A DNA stretch of 64,000 nt from Protopterus annectens (lineage: Eukaryota; Chordata; Ceratodontiformes; Protopteridae): positions 1,511,727,310 through 1,511,791,309 of the forward strand of contig NC_056744.1 in assembly GCF_019279795.1 (NCBI RefSeq), given 5' to 3'. Numbering within the stretch: the stretch's first letter is position 1; every line of letters begins with the position of its first letter. The notes beneath the pieces are model-generated. The model had not been told where the DNA came from and ran no database searches. It saw only the letters and a program-made list of their open reading frames with translations. Positions 34,907-49,100 of the stretch are shown here, one piece after another. A program made the translations under genes and the position numbers.

Positions 34907-35930
34907 TAGGTTCATAGTTGTTTAGTAGGCTAATGACCACAAGGGCCTTTATAAGCCTAGCCATGCATCCCAAATCTCTGACAAGTTCTGATACACTTGT
35001 GAAGTGTAAGCATAGGCTTAGGAGATGAACCATTTACAGGTTACCTGGACCCATTAGAGACATAGGTGCCAGACCAGGGATGAATTTCTGGTTCCCCATC
35101 CAATTGTTGCACTTGAATTGGGTTTGGGAGGAACTCTGCTTCACATAGATGGGGAGCTTGTTCCATAGATGTTGTAGCCTCTGGGATACATACCTATGTC
35201 TCCAGCAGGTCCTATTTATATTACAGGCAAAGTGTAAGTCTTTAGAATGGGTAATTTTGGCACTTTTTTTTGTGGATATGCAGGAGGTCCATCAGAGTGG
35301 GATCTGACAATGCCCTCTATGTCAAGTATAGATCACCCCTCAAAAGCCCGTAGGAGACAGAATACAGGGATATGGCCTTGAAGCAGCCTGCATAGGACAT
35401 ATTACTTATGCCATGTATTCTTTTAGTGAGGAATCTCTGTGGATGTTCCAATTGTTGGATATGCCTGGATAGGTACATACCAAAGGGGGCATTGTACCCA
35501 ATGATAGGTCTGATGAATGCCAAATACAGTGGAACAGTGACTTCCTTGGACTTAGATGCCGTACCTTTGTTTATAAGTTGCACAACATAGACTGATTTCA
35601 TTACCACTGTAGACACTTGATCATTAAAGGCTAGATTACTATCTATGTTTGTCATTAGGTCCCTGACTACTAGATCAACTGTAAGGGGTGTGTTGTCAGT
35701 ATGATAGTTACCAGAGATGGATGACTTCCAAAGGATACTATTCTGCATTTCTTGGCATTTAGTTTTAGTCCATGGCTCTGACGCCATTTGTTTGACTGTG
35801 TCAGCCCCTCCTGGAGAACATTTGTGTCAGTGTGAGATTCAGTGACAGCACCTAATTTGCAAACATCTGCAAATCTAGTCAGCCAGAGAGTGGATTTTTG
35901 GTATTCAGTTGCAAATGATTTAGTCTGCAA
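34907..35930 (-). mobile_element. CR1-like LINE copy D (5'-truncated, diverged)
   Basis: 3' terminus TAGGTTCATAGTTGTTTAGT with the GCCTAGCC box, C-terminal region 34,960-35,330, post-RT tail at 35,317-35,787 and the RT motif C end at 35,670-35,930. Motif C reads TRFADVCKLGA (second Asp is Val). Residues such as LSRHIQQLEHPQRFLTKRI match copies A-C with many changes, so it is an older or different subfamily. Confidence 0.85.
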
Positions 35931-36130
35931 TGATATACTATTTTACCTTCACTGCAATCATAGGTATCCTTACTAATATACTTGTTTTTTTGCTGTCTGT
36001 ACTGAAAGTGCATCATACAGACTGCCTAGTAAGATTTGGCACTTTAATAGACAGACAAATCTTTCAATCACCTCCATCCACAGTACACTCATACCCAACT
36101 TACATTATATGCAAAAATAGCTGTAATGAT
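35931..36130. other. No feature recognised
   Basis: 200 bases between LINE copy D and the satellite array with no coding or repeat signature. Confidence 0.4.
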
Positions 36131-39100
36131 GGACTATAATAACTCACGTTCCTTCTCAGTGTTGTCATAAATAAATCACAGCGCGCAATATATCAGAAGC
36201 TCTAGAGCTGGATATTTATATCTCAGATCCCTTTATAAAACTGTAATACATTACCCACAGTGCATGTTCTCAGTGGCTGTAAAGCTGGATAATTATAGTT
36301 CATCTATCTCCACAACACAGTCATAAATAACCCAAAGTATATGCTATTGATAGATATAAAGGGGGATAATTAAAACTCACACCCCTCCATAATCTTGTCA
36401 CAAATAACGCACAGTGTATGTTATTGGTAGATATAAAGTGAGATAAATAAAGCTCACACACCTCCACAATCCTGTCACAAATAATCAACAGTATATGCTA
36501 TTGGTAAATATGACGGGGGATAATTAAAACGCACACACCTCCACAATCCTGTCACAAAAAGCCAACAGTATATTATATTGGCAGATAGAAAGGGGGATAA
36601 TTAAAACTCACATACCTACACAATCCTGTCACAAATAACTCACAGTATATGCTATTGGTAGATATAAAGAGGGATAATTAAAACTCACACATCTCCACAA
36701 TCCTGTCACAAATAACCCACAGTATATGCTATTGGTAGATATAAAGGGGGATAATTAAAACTCACACACCTCCACAATCCTGTCACAAATAACCTACAGT
36801 ATATGCTATTGGTAGATATAAAGGGATATAATTAAAAGTCACATACCTCCACAATCCTGCCACAAATAATCCACAGTATATGCTATTGCTATATATACAG
36901 GGGGATATTTAAAACTCACACATCTCCACAATCCTGTCACAAATAACCCACAGTATATGCTATTGGTAGATATAAAGGGGGATAATAAAAACTCATACAC
37001 CTCCACAATCCTGTCACAAATAACCTAAAGCATATGCTATTGGTAGATATAAAGGGGGATAATTAAAACTCACACACCTCCACAAACCTGTCATAAAAAA
37101 ACAGTATATGCTATTGGTAGATATAAAAAGGGATAATTAAAACTCACACACCTCCACAATCCTGTCACAAATAACTCACAGTATATGCTATTGGTAGACA
37201 TAAAGGGGGATAATTAAAACTCACAAACCTCCACTATCCTGTCACAAATAACCAGAGTAAATTTTATTGGTATAAATAAAGAGGGGTAATTAAAGCTCAA
37301 ACTCCTCCAAAGTCCTGTCACAAATAACCCACAGCATATGCTATTTGTACATAAAAACGGGGATAATTAAAACTCACACACCTCCACAATCCTGTCACAA
37401 ATTACGCACAGTATATGCTATTGGTAGATATAAAGGGGGATAATTAAAACCTCCACAGTCCTGTCACAAAAAGCCCACAGTAAATGCTATTGGTAGAGAT
37501 AAAGGGGATAATTAAAACTCACACACCTCCACAATTCTGTCACAAATAACGCACAGTAAATGCTATTGGTAGATCTAAAGGGGGATAATTAAAATTCACA
37601 CACCTCCTCAGTCCTGCCGCAAATAACCCACGGAATATGCTATTGGTAGATATAAAAGGGATAATTAAAACTCACACACCTCCAAAGTCCTGTCACAAAG
37701 AATCCACAGTATATGATATTGGTAGTTATAAAGGGGGATATTAAAACTCACACACCTCAACAATCCTGTCACAAATAACCAAAAGTAAATGCTATTGGTA
37801 GATATAAAGTGGGATAATTCAAACTCACACACCTCCACAATCCTGTCACAAATACCTACAGTATATCCTACTGGTAAATATAAAGGGGTATAATTAAAAG
37901 TCACACACCTCCACAATCCTGTCACAAATAATCCACAGTATATGCTATTGGTATATATAAAGGGGGATAAATAAAACTCACACACCTCCATAATCCTGTC
38001 ACAAATAACCCACAGTGAATGCTATTTGTAGATATAAACAGGGATAATTAAAACTCACACCCCTCCACAATACAGTCACCAATTATGCAACGTATATGCT
38101 ATTGGTAGATATAAATGGGGATAATTAATACTAACACACCTCCACAGTCCTGTCAAAAATAACCAACAGTATATGATATTGGTAGTTATAAAGGGGGATA
38201 ATTAAAACTCACAGACATCCACAATCCTGTCACAAATAACCCACAGTATATGCTATTGGTAGATATAAAGGGGGGGGGTAATCAAAACTCACACACCTCC
38301 TCAGTCCTGCCACAAATAGCCCACAGCATATGCTATGGTAGATATAAAGGGATAATTAAAACTCACACACCTCCACAGTCCTGTCACAAATAACCCACAG
38401 TATACGTTATTGGTAGTTATAAAGGGGGATAATTAAAACACACACCTCAAAAATTATGTCAAAAATAACACACACTATATGCTATTGGTAGATATAAAGG
38501 GGATAATTAAAAGTCACACACCTCCAAAATCCTATCAAAAATAACCCACAATATATGCTATTGGCAGATATAAAGGGGGATAATTAAAATTCAAACACCT
38601 CCAAAATCCTGTCACAAATAACCCACATTGTATGTTATTGGTACATATAAAGGGGAATAATTAAAGCTCACACATCTCCACGATCCTATTACAAATAATC
38701 CACAATATATGCTATTGGTAGATATAAAGGGGGTAATTAAAACTCTCACACCTCCAAAATCCTGTCTCAAATACCCCATAGTATATTCTATTGGTAGAAA
38801 TAAAGGGGAATAATTAAAACTCACACACCTCCACAATCCTGTCACAAATAACAACAAGTAAATGCTATTGGTAGATATAAAGGGGGATAATTAAAGCTCA
38901 CACACCTCCACAATCCTGTCACAAATAACCTACAGTCTATGATATTGGCAGATATAAAGGGGGATAATTAAAAGTCGCACACCTCCACAATCCTGTCACA
39001 AATAAGCCACAGTATATGCTATTGGTAGATATAAAGGTGATAATTAAAACTCACACACATCCACAATCCTATCACAAATAACCTGCAATATATGCTATTG

Positions 39101-41104
39101 GTAGACATAAAGGGGGATAATTAAAACTCACACACCTCCACAATCCTCTCATAAATAGTGCCCAGTATATGTTATTTGTAGATATAAATGGGGATAATTA
39201 AAACTCACAATCCTCCACAATCCAGTCACAAATATCCAAACAGTATATGCTACTTTTAGATGTAAAGAGGGATAATTAAAACTCACACACTTCCACAATC
39301 CTGTCACAAATAACCCACAGTATATGCTATTGGTAGATATAAAGTGGGATAATTAAAACTCACACACCTCCACAATCCTGTCACAAATACCTACAGTATA
39401 TACTATTGGTAAATATAAAGGGGTATAATTAAAAGTCACACACCTCCACAATCCTGTCACAAATAATCCACAGTATATGCTATTGGTATATATACAGGGG
39501 GATAAACAAAACTCACACACCTCCATAATCCTGTCATAAATAACCCACAGTAAATGCTATTTGTAGATATAAACAGGGATAATTAAAACTCACACCCTTC
39601 CACAATCCTGTCACAAATAACACACAGTAAATGCTATTGGTAGATATAAAGGGGATAATTAAAACTCACACACCTCCACAATCCTGTCCCAAATAACCTA
39701 CAGTCTATGATATTGGCAGATATAATGGGGGATAATTAAAAGTCACACACCTCCACAATCCTGTCATAAATAACCCACAGAATATGCTATTGGTAGATAA
39801 AAAAATGTGGAAAATTAAAAGTCACACACCTCTACAATCCTGTCGCAAATAAGCCACAGTATATGCTATTGGTAGATATAAAGATGATAATTAAAACTCA
39901 CACACATCCACAATCCTATCTCAAATAACCTGCAATATATGCTATTGGTAGACATAAAAGGGGATAATTAAAAGTCACACATCTCGACAATCCTGTCACA
40001 AATAATCCACAGTATATGCTATTGGTATATATAAAAGGGGATAATTAAAACTCACACACCTCCACAACCCTTTCACAAATAAACCACAGTATGTGTTATT
40101 GGTAGATATAAATGGGGATAATTCAAACTCACAAACCTCCACAATCCTGTCACAAATAACCAACAGTATATGCTACTGGAAGATATAAAAGGGGATAATT
40201 AAAACTCACACACCTCCACATTCCTGTCACAGATAACCCACAGTATATGCTACTTTTAGATGTAAAGGGGGATAATTAAAACTCACACACTTCCACAATC
40301 CTGTCACAAATAACCCACAGTATATGTTATTGGTAGGTATAGGGAGGATAATTAAAACTCACACACCTCAACAATCCTGTCAAAAATAACCTACAGTATA
40401 TGCTATTGGTAAATATAAAGGGGGATAATTAAAAGTCACACAACTCCACAATCCTGTCACAAATAATTCACAGTATATGCTATTGGTATATATAAAGAGG
40501 GATACTTAAACTCACACACCTCCATATTCCTGTCACAAATAACCTGCAGTATATGCTATTGGTAGATATAAAGGGGGATAATTAAAACTCAAACATTTCC
40601 AGAATCCTGTCACAAATAACCAACAGTATATGCTATTGGTAGAGAGAAAGGGGGATAATTAAAACTCGCACACCTCCACAATCCTGTCACAAATATCCCA
40701 CAGTATATGCTATTGCTATATATAAAGGGGGATACTTAAAACTTGCACACCTCCATAATCCTGTCACCAATAACCCACAGTATATGCTATTGGTAGATAT
40801 AAAAGGGGATAATTAAAACTAGCACATTTCCACAATCCTGTCACAAATAACCCACAGTATATGCTATTGGTAGACAGAAAAGGTGAATAATTAAAACTCT
40901 CACACCTCCACAAACCTGCCACAAATAACCCACAGTATATGCTATTGGTAGATATGAAGGGGGATAATTAAAACTCACACATCTCCACAATCCTGTCACA
41001 AATAACCCGTGGTATATGTTATTGGTAGATATAAAGGGGGATAATTAAAAACACACACACCTCCACAATCCTGTCTCAAATAACCCACAGTATATTTTAC
41101 TGGT
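36131..41104 (+). repeat. 77-bp satellite array, left part with diverged edge
   Basis: Tandem monomers of about 77 bases. In order each contains AATTAAAACTCACACACC, TCCACAATCCTGTCAC, AAATAACCCACAGTATATGC, TATTGGTAGATATAAAG and a G run. Spacing is 77 (36,721 to 36,798 for AGTATATGCT). The first two or three units (36,131-36,330) are strongly diverged, as expected at the edge of an array; identity rises inward. Monomers differ by scattered substitutions and 1-6 base indels. Open frames here (G-L-W-R-C-V-S-F repeats on the minus strand) are periodicity artefacts. Confidence 0.97.
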
Positions 41105-41240
41105 TGGGAGGGTGGCTTAATGGCTAAGGTGTTTGCCTTACAATCACAAGGTGCAAGGATTGAATCTCACAAGGGATAACTGGTTAGGCTTCAAATGGCT
41201 CCCAAGGGCAGTTAGATTAGTACTAACTTATGAACCTATA
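41105..41240 (+). mobile_element. tRNA-derived SINE, copy 1
   Basis: Head with A-box-like GGTGGCTTAATGGCTAAGG and B-box-like GGTGCAAGGATTGAATCTC. Tail GGTTAGGCTT ... GTTAGATTAGTACTAACTTA, then TGAACCTATA, which resembles the 3' end of the CR1-like LINEs in this window. Inserted in the satellite. RNA polymerase III transcription is inferred from the boxes. Confidence 0.8.
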
Positions 41241-41391
41241 ATCCAACAGTGGACTGTCAAATGGCCACTTCCACAAACAGTTTAAAATGCTGTATCATAC
41301 TTTCCCACCAAAAATGCAAAAGAGAATGTGCAAAATCCATTTAGAAATCTGTTCCTCAAGCACCTTGTGCAATATTTAGCTTGGGAGCGTA
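41241..41391. other. Non-satellite spacer between two SINEs
   Basis: About 150 bases of unrecognised sequence (starts ATCCAACAGTGGACTG). It may be part of a larger insertion that brought both SINEs. Confidence 0.4.
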
Positions 41392-41518
41392 GCCTAATGG
41401 TTAAGGTGTTTGCCTTGCAAGCACAAGATGCAGGGTTTGACTCTCACAAGGGATAATTGGCTAGGCTTAAAATGGCTCACAAGGGCAGTTAGCTTAGTAC
41501 AAACCTATAAACCTATAA
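41392..41518 (+). mobile_element. tRNA-derived SINE, copy 2
   Basis: Same family as copy 1: GCGTAGCCTAATGGTTAAGG (A box), GATGCAGGGTTTGACTCTC (B box) and tail GGCTAGGCTTAAAATGGCTC ... TTAGTACAAACCTATAAACC. The tail has two octamer-like AACCTATA units, matching the LINE terminus. Satellite resumes at about 41,520. Confidence 0.8.
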
Positions 41519-41822
41519 AATAATGGGGGATAATTAAAGCTCACACACATCCACAATGCTGTCAAAAATAACCCACAGTATATGTTATTGGTAGATATAA
41601 AGGGGGATAATTAAAACTCACACACCTCCACAATCCTGTCTCAAATAACCCACAGTATAGGCTATTTGTATATATAAAGGGGGATAATTAAAACTCACAC
41701 ACCTCCAAAATCATGTCACAAATTACCCACAGTATATGCTATTGGTAGATATAAAGGTGATAATTAAAACTCACACACCTCCACATCCCTGTCACAGATA
41801 ACCCAGAGTATATGCTACTGGT

Positions 41823-44800
41823 AGATATAAACGGGGATTATTAAAACTCACACACCTCCATAATCTGTCACAAATAACCCATAGTATATGCTAATGGTTG
41901 GTATAATGGAGGATAATCAAAACTCACACACCTCCATAATCCTTTCACAAAAATCCCACAGTATATGCTATTGGTTGATATAAAGGGGGATAATTAAAAC
42001 TCACACACCTCCACAATCCTATTACAAATAATGCACAGTCTATGCTATTGGTAGATATAAAGGGGGGAAATTAAAATCCACGCACCTCCTCAGTCCTGTC
42101 ACAAATAACCCACAGCATATGCTATTGGTATATATAAAGGGGAATAATTAAAACGAACTCACCTCCACAATCCTGTCACAAGTAACACACAGTATATGCG
42201 ACCGGGAGATATAATGGGAGAAAATTAAAACTCAAACACGTCTACAATCCTGTCACAAGTAACCCACAGTATATGCTATTGGGAGATATAAAGAGAGATA
42301 ATTAAAATTCACACACCTCCACAATCGTATCACAAATAACCCACAGTATATGCTATTGATAGATATAAAGAGGGATAATTATAACTCACACACATCCACA
42401 GTCCTGTCTCAAATACCCCACAGTATATCTTATTGTTAGATATAAAGGGGGATAATTTAATCTCACACACCTCCACAATTCTGTCACAAATAACCCACAG
42501 TATATTGTAGATATAAAGGTGGATAATTAAAACTCTCACACCTCAACAATCCTGTCACAAAAAAAAAACACAGTATATGCTATTGGTAGATATAAAGGGG
42601 GATAATTAAAACTGACACACCTCCACAATCCTGTCACAAATTACCTACATTATATAATATGGGTAAATATAAAGGGGGATAATCAAAAGTCACACACCTC
42701 CATAATCCATGTCACAAATAACCCACAGTATATGCTATAGGTAGATATAATGGGGGACAATTAAAACTCACACATCTCCACATTCCTGTCACAAATTACC
42801 CACAGTATATGCTATTGGTAGATTTAAAGGGGGATAATTAAGACTCACACACCTCCAAAATCCTGTGACAAATAACCCATGGTATATTGTAGCTATAAAG
42901 GTGGATAATTAAAACTCACAAACTAAATAATCCTGTCACAAATAACCCACATGATATGCTATTAGTAGATATAAAATGGATCATGAAAACTCACACATCT
43001 CCACAATCCTATCAAAAATAATTCACAGTATATGCTATTGGTAGATATAATGGGGTATAATTAAAATTCACACACCTCCACAATACTGTCACAAACAACC
43101 CACAGTGTATGTTATTGATAGATATAAAGGGGGATAATTAAAGCTCACACATCTCCACAATCCTTTCAAAAATAATTCACAGTATATGCTACTGGTTGAT
43201 ATACAGGGTTTAATTAAAACTCACACACCTTGAAATTCCTGTCATAAATAACCCACAGTATATTCTATTGGTAGACATAAAGGGGGATAATTAAAACTCA
43301 CACACCTATACAATCCTGTCACAAATAACCCACAGCATATGCTGTTGGTAGATATAAAAGGAGGATAATTAAAACTCAGACAATTCCACAATCCTGTCAC
43401 AAATAACCCACAGTATATGCTATTGGTAGATATAAAGAGAGATAATTAAAACTCACACACCTCCACAATACTTTCACAAATAACCCACAGTATATGCCAT
43501 TGGTAGATATAAAGGAGGATAATTAAAACTCATACATCTCAACAATCCTGTCACAAATAAGCCACAGTATATGTTATCAGTAGATATAAAGGGGGAATAA
43601 TTAAAACTCACACACCTCCACAATCATGTCACAAATAACCTACAGTATATACTATGGGTAAATTTAAAGGGGATAAATCAAAACTCGCACATCTCCACAA
43701 TCCTGTCAAAAATAACCCACATTATATGCTATTGGTAGATATAAAGGAGGATAATTAAAACTCACACACCTCTGCAATCCTGTCACAAATAACCCAAAGT
43801 ATATGCTATTGGTAGATATAAAGGGAGATAATTAAAATTCACAAATCTCCAAAACTCTGTCACAAATAACACACAGTATATGCTATTGGTAGATATAAAG
43901 AGGGATAAATAAAACACACACACCTCCACAATCTTGTCACAAATAACCCACAGTATTTGCTATTGGTAGATATTAAGGGGGATAATTAAAACAAACTCAC
44001 CTCCACAACCCTGTCACAAATAAAACACAGTATATGCTACCGGTAGATATAAAGGGAGATAATTAAAACTCACACACCTCCACAATCCTGTCACAAGTAA
44101 AACACAGTATATGCTACTGGGAGATATAAAGAGGGATAATTAAAATTCACACACCTCCAATCTCCTATCCCAAATAACCCACAGTATACGCTATTGGTAG
44201 ATATAAAGAGGGATAATTAAAACTCACACACGTCCACACTCCTGTACCAAATACCCCACAGTATGTCTTATTGGTAGATATAAAGGGGGATAACTAAAGC
44301 TTATACACCTCCACAATCCTGTCACAAATAAACCACAGTATATTGTAGATATAAAGGTGGATAATTAAAGCTCACACACCTCCATAATCCTATCACAAAT
44401 AATGCACATGATATGCTATTGGTAGATATAAAGAGAATAATTAAAGCTCACACACCTCAACAATCCTGTCACAAATAACCCACAGTATATGCTATTGGTA
44501 GATATACCGGGGGATAATTAAAATGCACACACCTCCACCATCCTGTCACAAATAACCTACAGTATATACTATGGGTAAATATAAAGGGGGATAATTAAAA
44601 CTCACACATCCCCGCAATCCTGTCACAAATAGCCCACAGTATATGCTCTTGGTAGATATAAAGGGGATAATAAAAACTCACACACCTCCACAATCCTGTG
44701 ACAAATAACCCAAAGTATATTGTAGATATAAAGGTGCATAATTAAAACTCACACACCTCCATAATCCTGTCACAAATAAACCACATGATATGTTATTGGT

Positions 44801-46100
44801 AGATATAAAGAGGATAATTAAAAGTCACACATCTCCACAATCCTATCAAAAATAACTCACATTATATGCTATTGGCAGATATAATGGGGGAATAATTAAA
44901 ATTTACACACCTCCACCATCCTGTCACAAATAACCGACAGGGTATGTTATTGATAGATATAACGGGGGATAATTAAAGCTCACACATCTCCATAATCCTG
45001 TCACAAATAATCCACAGTATATGTTATTGGTAGATATAAAGGGGGATAATAAAGACTCACACACCTAAACAATCCTGTCACAAATAACCCACAGTATATG
45101 TTATTGGTAGATATAAAATGGGGTTAATTAAAACTCACACACCTCCACAATCCTGTCACAAATAACCCACAGTATATGCTATTGGTAGATATAAAGGGGG
45201 ATAATTAAAACTCACACACCTCCACAATCCTGTCACAACTAACAGACAGTATATGCTACTGGCATATATAAAAAGAGATAATTAAAATTCACACATGCCC
45301 ACAATTCTGTCACAAATAACCCACAGTATATGCTTTTGGTAGATATAAAGGAGGAAAATTAAAACTCACACATCTCCAAAAACCTGTCACAAATAACCCA
45401 CAGTATATGCTATTGGTAGATATAAAGAGGGATAATTAAAACTCACACACCTCCACAATTTTGTCACAAATAGCCCACAATATATGCTATTCGTAGATAT
45501 AAAGGGGATAATTAAAACTCACACACATTCACAATCCTGTCACAAATAACCTACAGTATATGGTATTGGTACATATAAAGGAGACAATTAAAGCTCATAC
45601 ACCTTCACAATCCTGTCACAAATAACCCACTGTATATTGTAGATATAAAGGTGGGTAATTAAAACTCACACACCTCCACAATCCTATCAGAAATAATGCA
45701 CACTATATGCTATTGGTAAATATAAAGGGGGGATAATTAAAATTGACATGCTTCCACAATACTGTCACAAACAACCCACAGCATATGCCATTGGTAGATT
45801 AAAGGAGGAAAATTGAAACTCACACGCCTCCACAATCCTGTCACAAATATCCCACAGTATATGCTACTGGTAGATATAAAAGGTGAAAATTAAAACTTAA
45901 ACACTTCCACAATCCTGTCACAAAAAAACAGTATATGCTATTGGTAGATATAAAGGGGGATAATTAAAACTCACACACCTCCATAATCCTGTCACAAATA
46001 ACCCACAGTATATGCTACTGATAGATATAATGGAGGATAATCAAAACTCACACACCTCCACAATCCTGTCACAAAAAACCCACAGTATATGCTATTCGTA
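41823..46100 (+). repeat. Higher-order satellite unit, copy 1
   Basis: 4,278 bases, about 55 monomers. Unit start set at GATATAAACGGGGATTAT. Long stretches equal copy 2 base for base (for example 42,330-42,539 and 46,608-46,817 give the same 69-codon shadow frame), while patches such as 43,400-43,820 differ more, suggesting later conversion between monomers. Confidence 0.9.
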
Positions 46101-49100
46101 GATATAAACGGGGATTATACAAACTCACACACCTCCATAATGGTGTCACAAATAACCCACAGTATATGCTATTGGTCGGTATAATGGATGATAATCAAAA
46201 CTCACACACCTCCATAATCCTTTCACAAAAAAAACACAGTATATGCAATTGGTTGATATAAAGGGGGATAATTAAAACTCACACACCTCCACAATCCTAT
46301 CACAAATAATGCACAGTCTATGCTATTAGTAGATATAAAGGAGGATAATTAAAACTCATGCACCTCCTCAGTCCTGTCACAAATAACCCACAGCATATGC
46401 TATTGGTATATATAAAGGGGAATAATTAAAACGAACTCACCTCCACAATCCTGTCACAAGTAACACACAGTATATGCGACCGGGAGATATAATGGGAGAA
46501 AATTAAAACTCAAACACGTCTACAATCCTGTCACAAGTAACCCACAGTATATGCTATTGGGAGATATAAAGAGAGATAATTAAAATTCACACACCTCCAC
46601 AATCGTATCACAAATAACCCACAGTATATGCTATTGATAGATATAAAGAGGGATAATTATAACTCACACACATCCACAGTCCTGTCTCAAATACCCCACA
46701 GTATATCTTATTGTTAGATATAAAGGGGGATAATTTAATCTCACACACCTCCACAATTCTGTCACAAATAACCCACAGTATATTGTAGATATAAAGGTGG
46801 ATAATTAAAACTCTCACACCTCAACAATCCTGTCACAAAAAAAAACACAGTATATGCTATTGGTAGATATAAAGGGGATAATTAAAACTGACACACCTCC
46901 ACAATCCTGTCACAAATTACCTACATTATATAATATGGGTAAATATAAAGGGGATAATCAAAAGTCACACACCTCCATAATCCATGTCACAAATAACCCA
47001 CAGTATATGCTATAGGTAGATATAATGGGGGACAATTAAAACTCACACATCTCCACATTCCTGTCACAAATTACCCACAGTATATGCTATTGGTAGATTT
47101 AAAGGGGGATAATTAAGACTCACACACCTCCAAAATCCTGTGACAAATAACCCATGGTATATTGTAGCTATAAAGGTGGATAATTAAAACTCACAAACTA
47201 AATAATCCTGTCACAAATAACCCACATGATATGCTATTAGTAGATATAAAATGGATCATGAAAACTCACACATCTCCACAATCCTATCAAAAATAATTCA
47301 CAGTATATGCTATTGGTAGATATAATGGGGTATAATTAAAATTCACACACCTCCACAATACTGTCACAAACAACCCACAGTGTATGTTATTGATAGATAT
47401 AAAGGGGGATAATTAAAGCTCACACATCTCCACAATCCTTTCAAAAATAATTCACAGTATATGCTACTGGTTGATATACAGGGTTTAATTAAAACTCACA
47501 CACCTTGAAATTCCTGTCATAAATAACCCACAGTATATTCTATTGGTAGAGATATAGGGGTATAATTAAAACTCACATACATGCACAATCCTGTCACAAA
47601 TAACCCACAGCATATGCTGTTGGTAGATATAAAAGGAGGATAATTAAAACTCAGACAATTCCACAATCCTGTCACAAATAACCCACAGTATATGCGATTG
47701 GTAGATATAAAAGAGATAATTAAAACTCACACACCTCCACAATACTGTCACAAACAACCCACAGTATATGCTATTGGTAGCTATAAAGAGGATAATTAAA
47801 ACTCATACACCTCCACAATCCTGTCACAAATAACCCACATTATATGCTATTGGTAGATATAAAGGTGAATAATTAAAACTCGCACACCTCCACAATCATG
47901 TCACAAATAACCTACAGTATATACTATGGGTAAATTTAAAGGGGATAATTAAAACTCACACACTTCCACATTCCTGTCAAATTAACCCACATTATATGCT
48001 ATTGGGAGATATAACACTGGATTATTAAAACTCACACACCTCCACAATCCTGTTACAAATAACCCACAGTATATGCTATTGGTAGATATAAAGGGGGATA
48101 ATTAAAATTCACAAATCTCCAAAACTCTGTCACAAATAACACACAGTATATGCTATTGGTAGATATAAAGAGGGATAAATAAAACACACACACCTCCACA
48201 ATCTTGTCACAAATAACCCACAGTATTTGCTATTGGTAGATATTAAGGGGGATAATTAAAACAAACTCACCTCCACAACCCTGTCACAAATAAAACACAG
48301 TATATGCTACCGGTAGATATAAAGGGAGATAATTAAAACTCACACACCTCCACAATCCTGTCACAAGTAAAACACAGTATATGCTACTGGGAGATATAAA
48401 GAGGGATAATTAAAATTCACACACCTCCAATCTCCTATCCCAAATAACCCACAGTATACGCTATTGGTAGATATAAAGAGGGATAATTAAAACTCACACA
48501 CGTCCACACTCCTGTACCAAATACCCCACAGTATGTCTTATTGGTAGATATAAAGGGGGATAACTAAAGCTTATACACCTCCACAATCCTGTCACAAATA
48601 AACCACAGTATATTGTAGATATAAAGGTGGATAATTAAAGCTCACACACCTCCATAATCCTATCACAAATAATGCACATGATATGCTATTGGTAGATATA
48701 AAGAGAATAATTAAAGCTCACACACCTCAACAATCCTGTCACAAATAACCCACAGTATATGCTATTGGTAGATATACCGGGGGATAATTAAAATGCACAC
48801 ACCTCCACCATCCTGTCACAAATAACCTACAGTATATACTATGGGTAAATATAAAGGGGGATAATTAAAACTCACACATCCCCGCAATCCTGTCACAAAT
48901 AGCCCACAGTATATGCTCTTGGTAGATATAAAGGGGATAATTAAAACTCACACACCTCCACAATCCTGTGACAAATAACCCAAAGTATATTGTAGATATA
49001 AAGGTGGATAATTAAAACTCACACACCTCCATAATCCTGTCACAAATAACCCACATGATATGCTATTAGTAGATATAAAGAGGATAATTAAAAGTCACAC

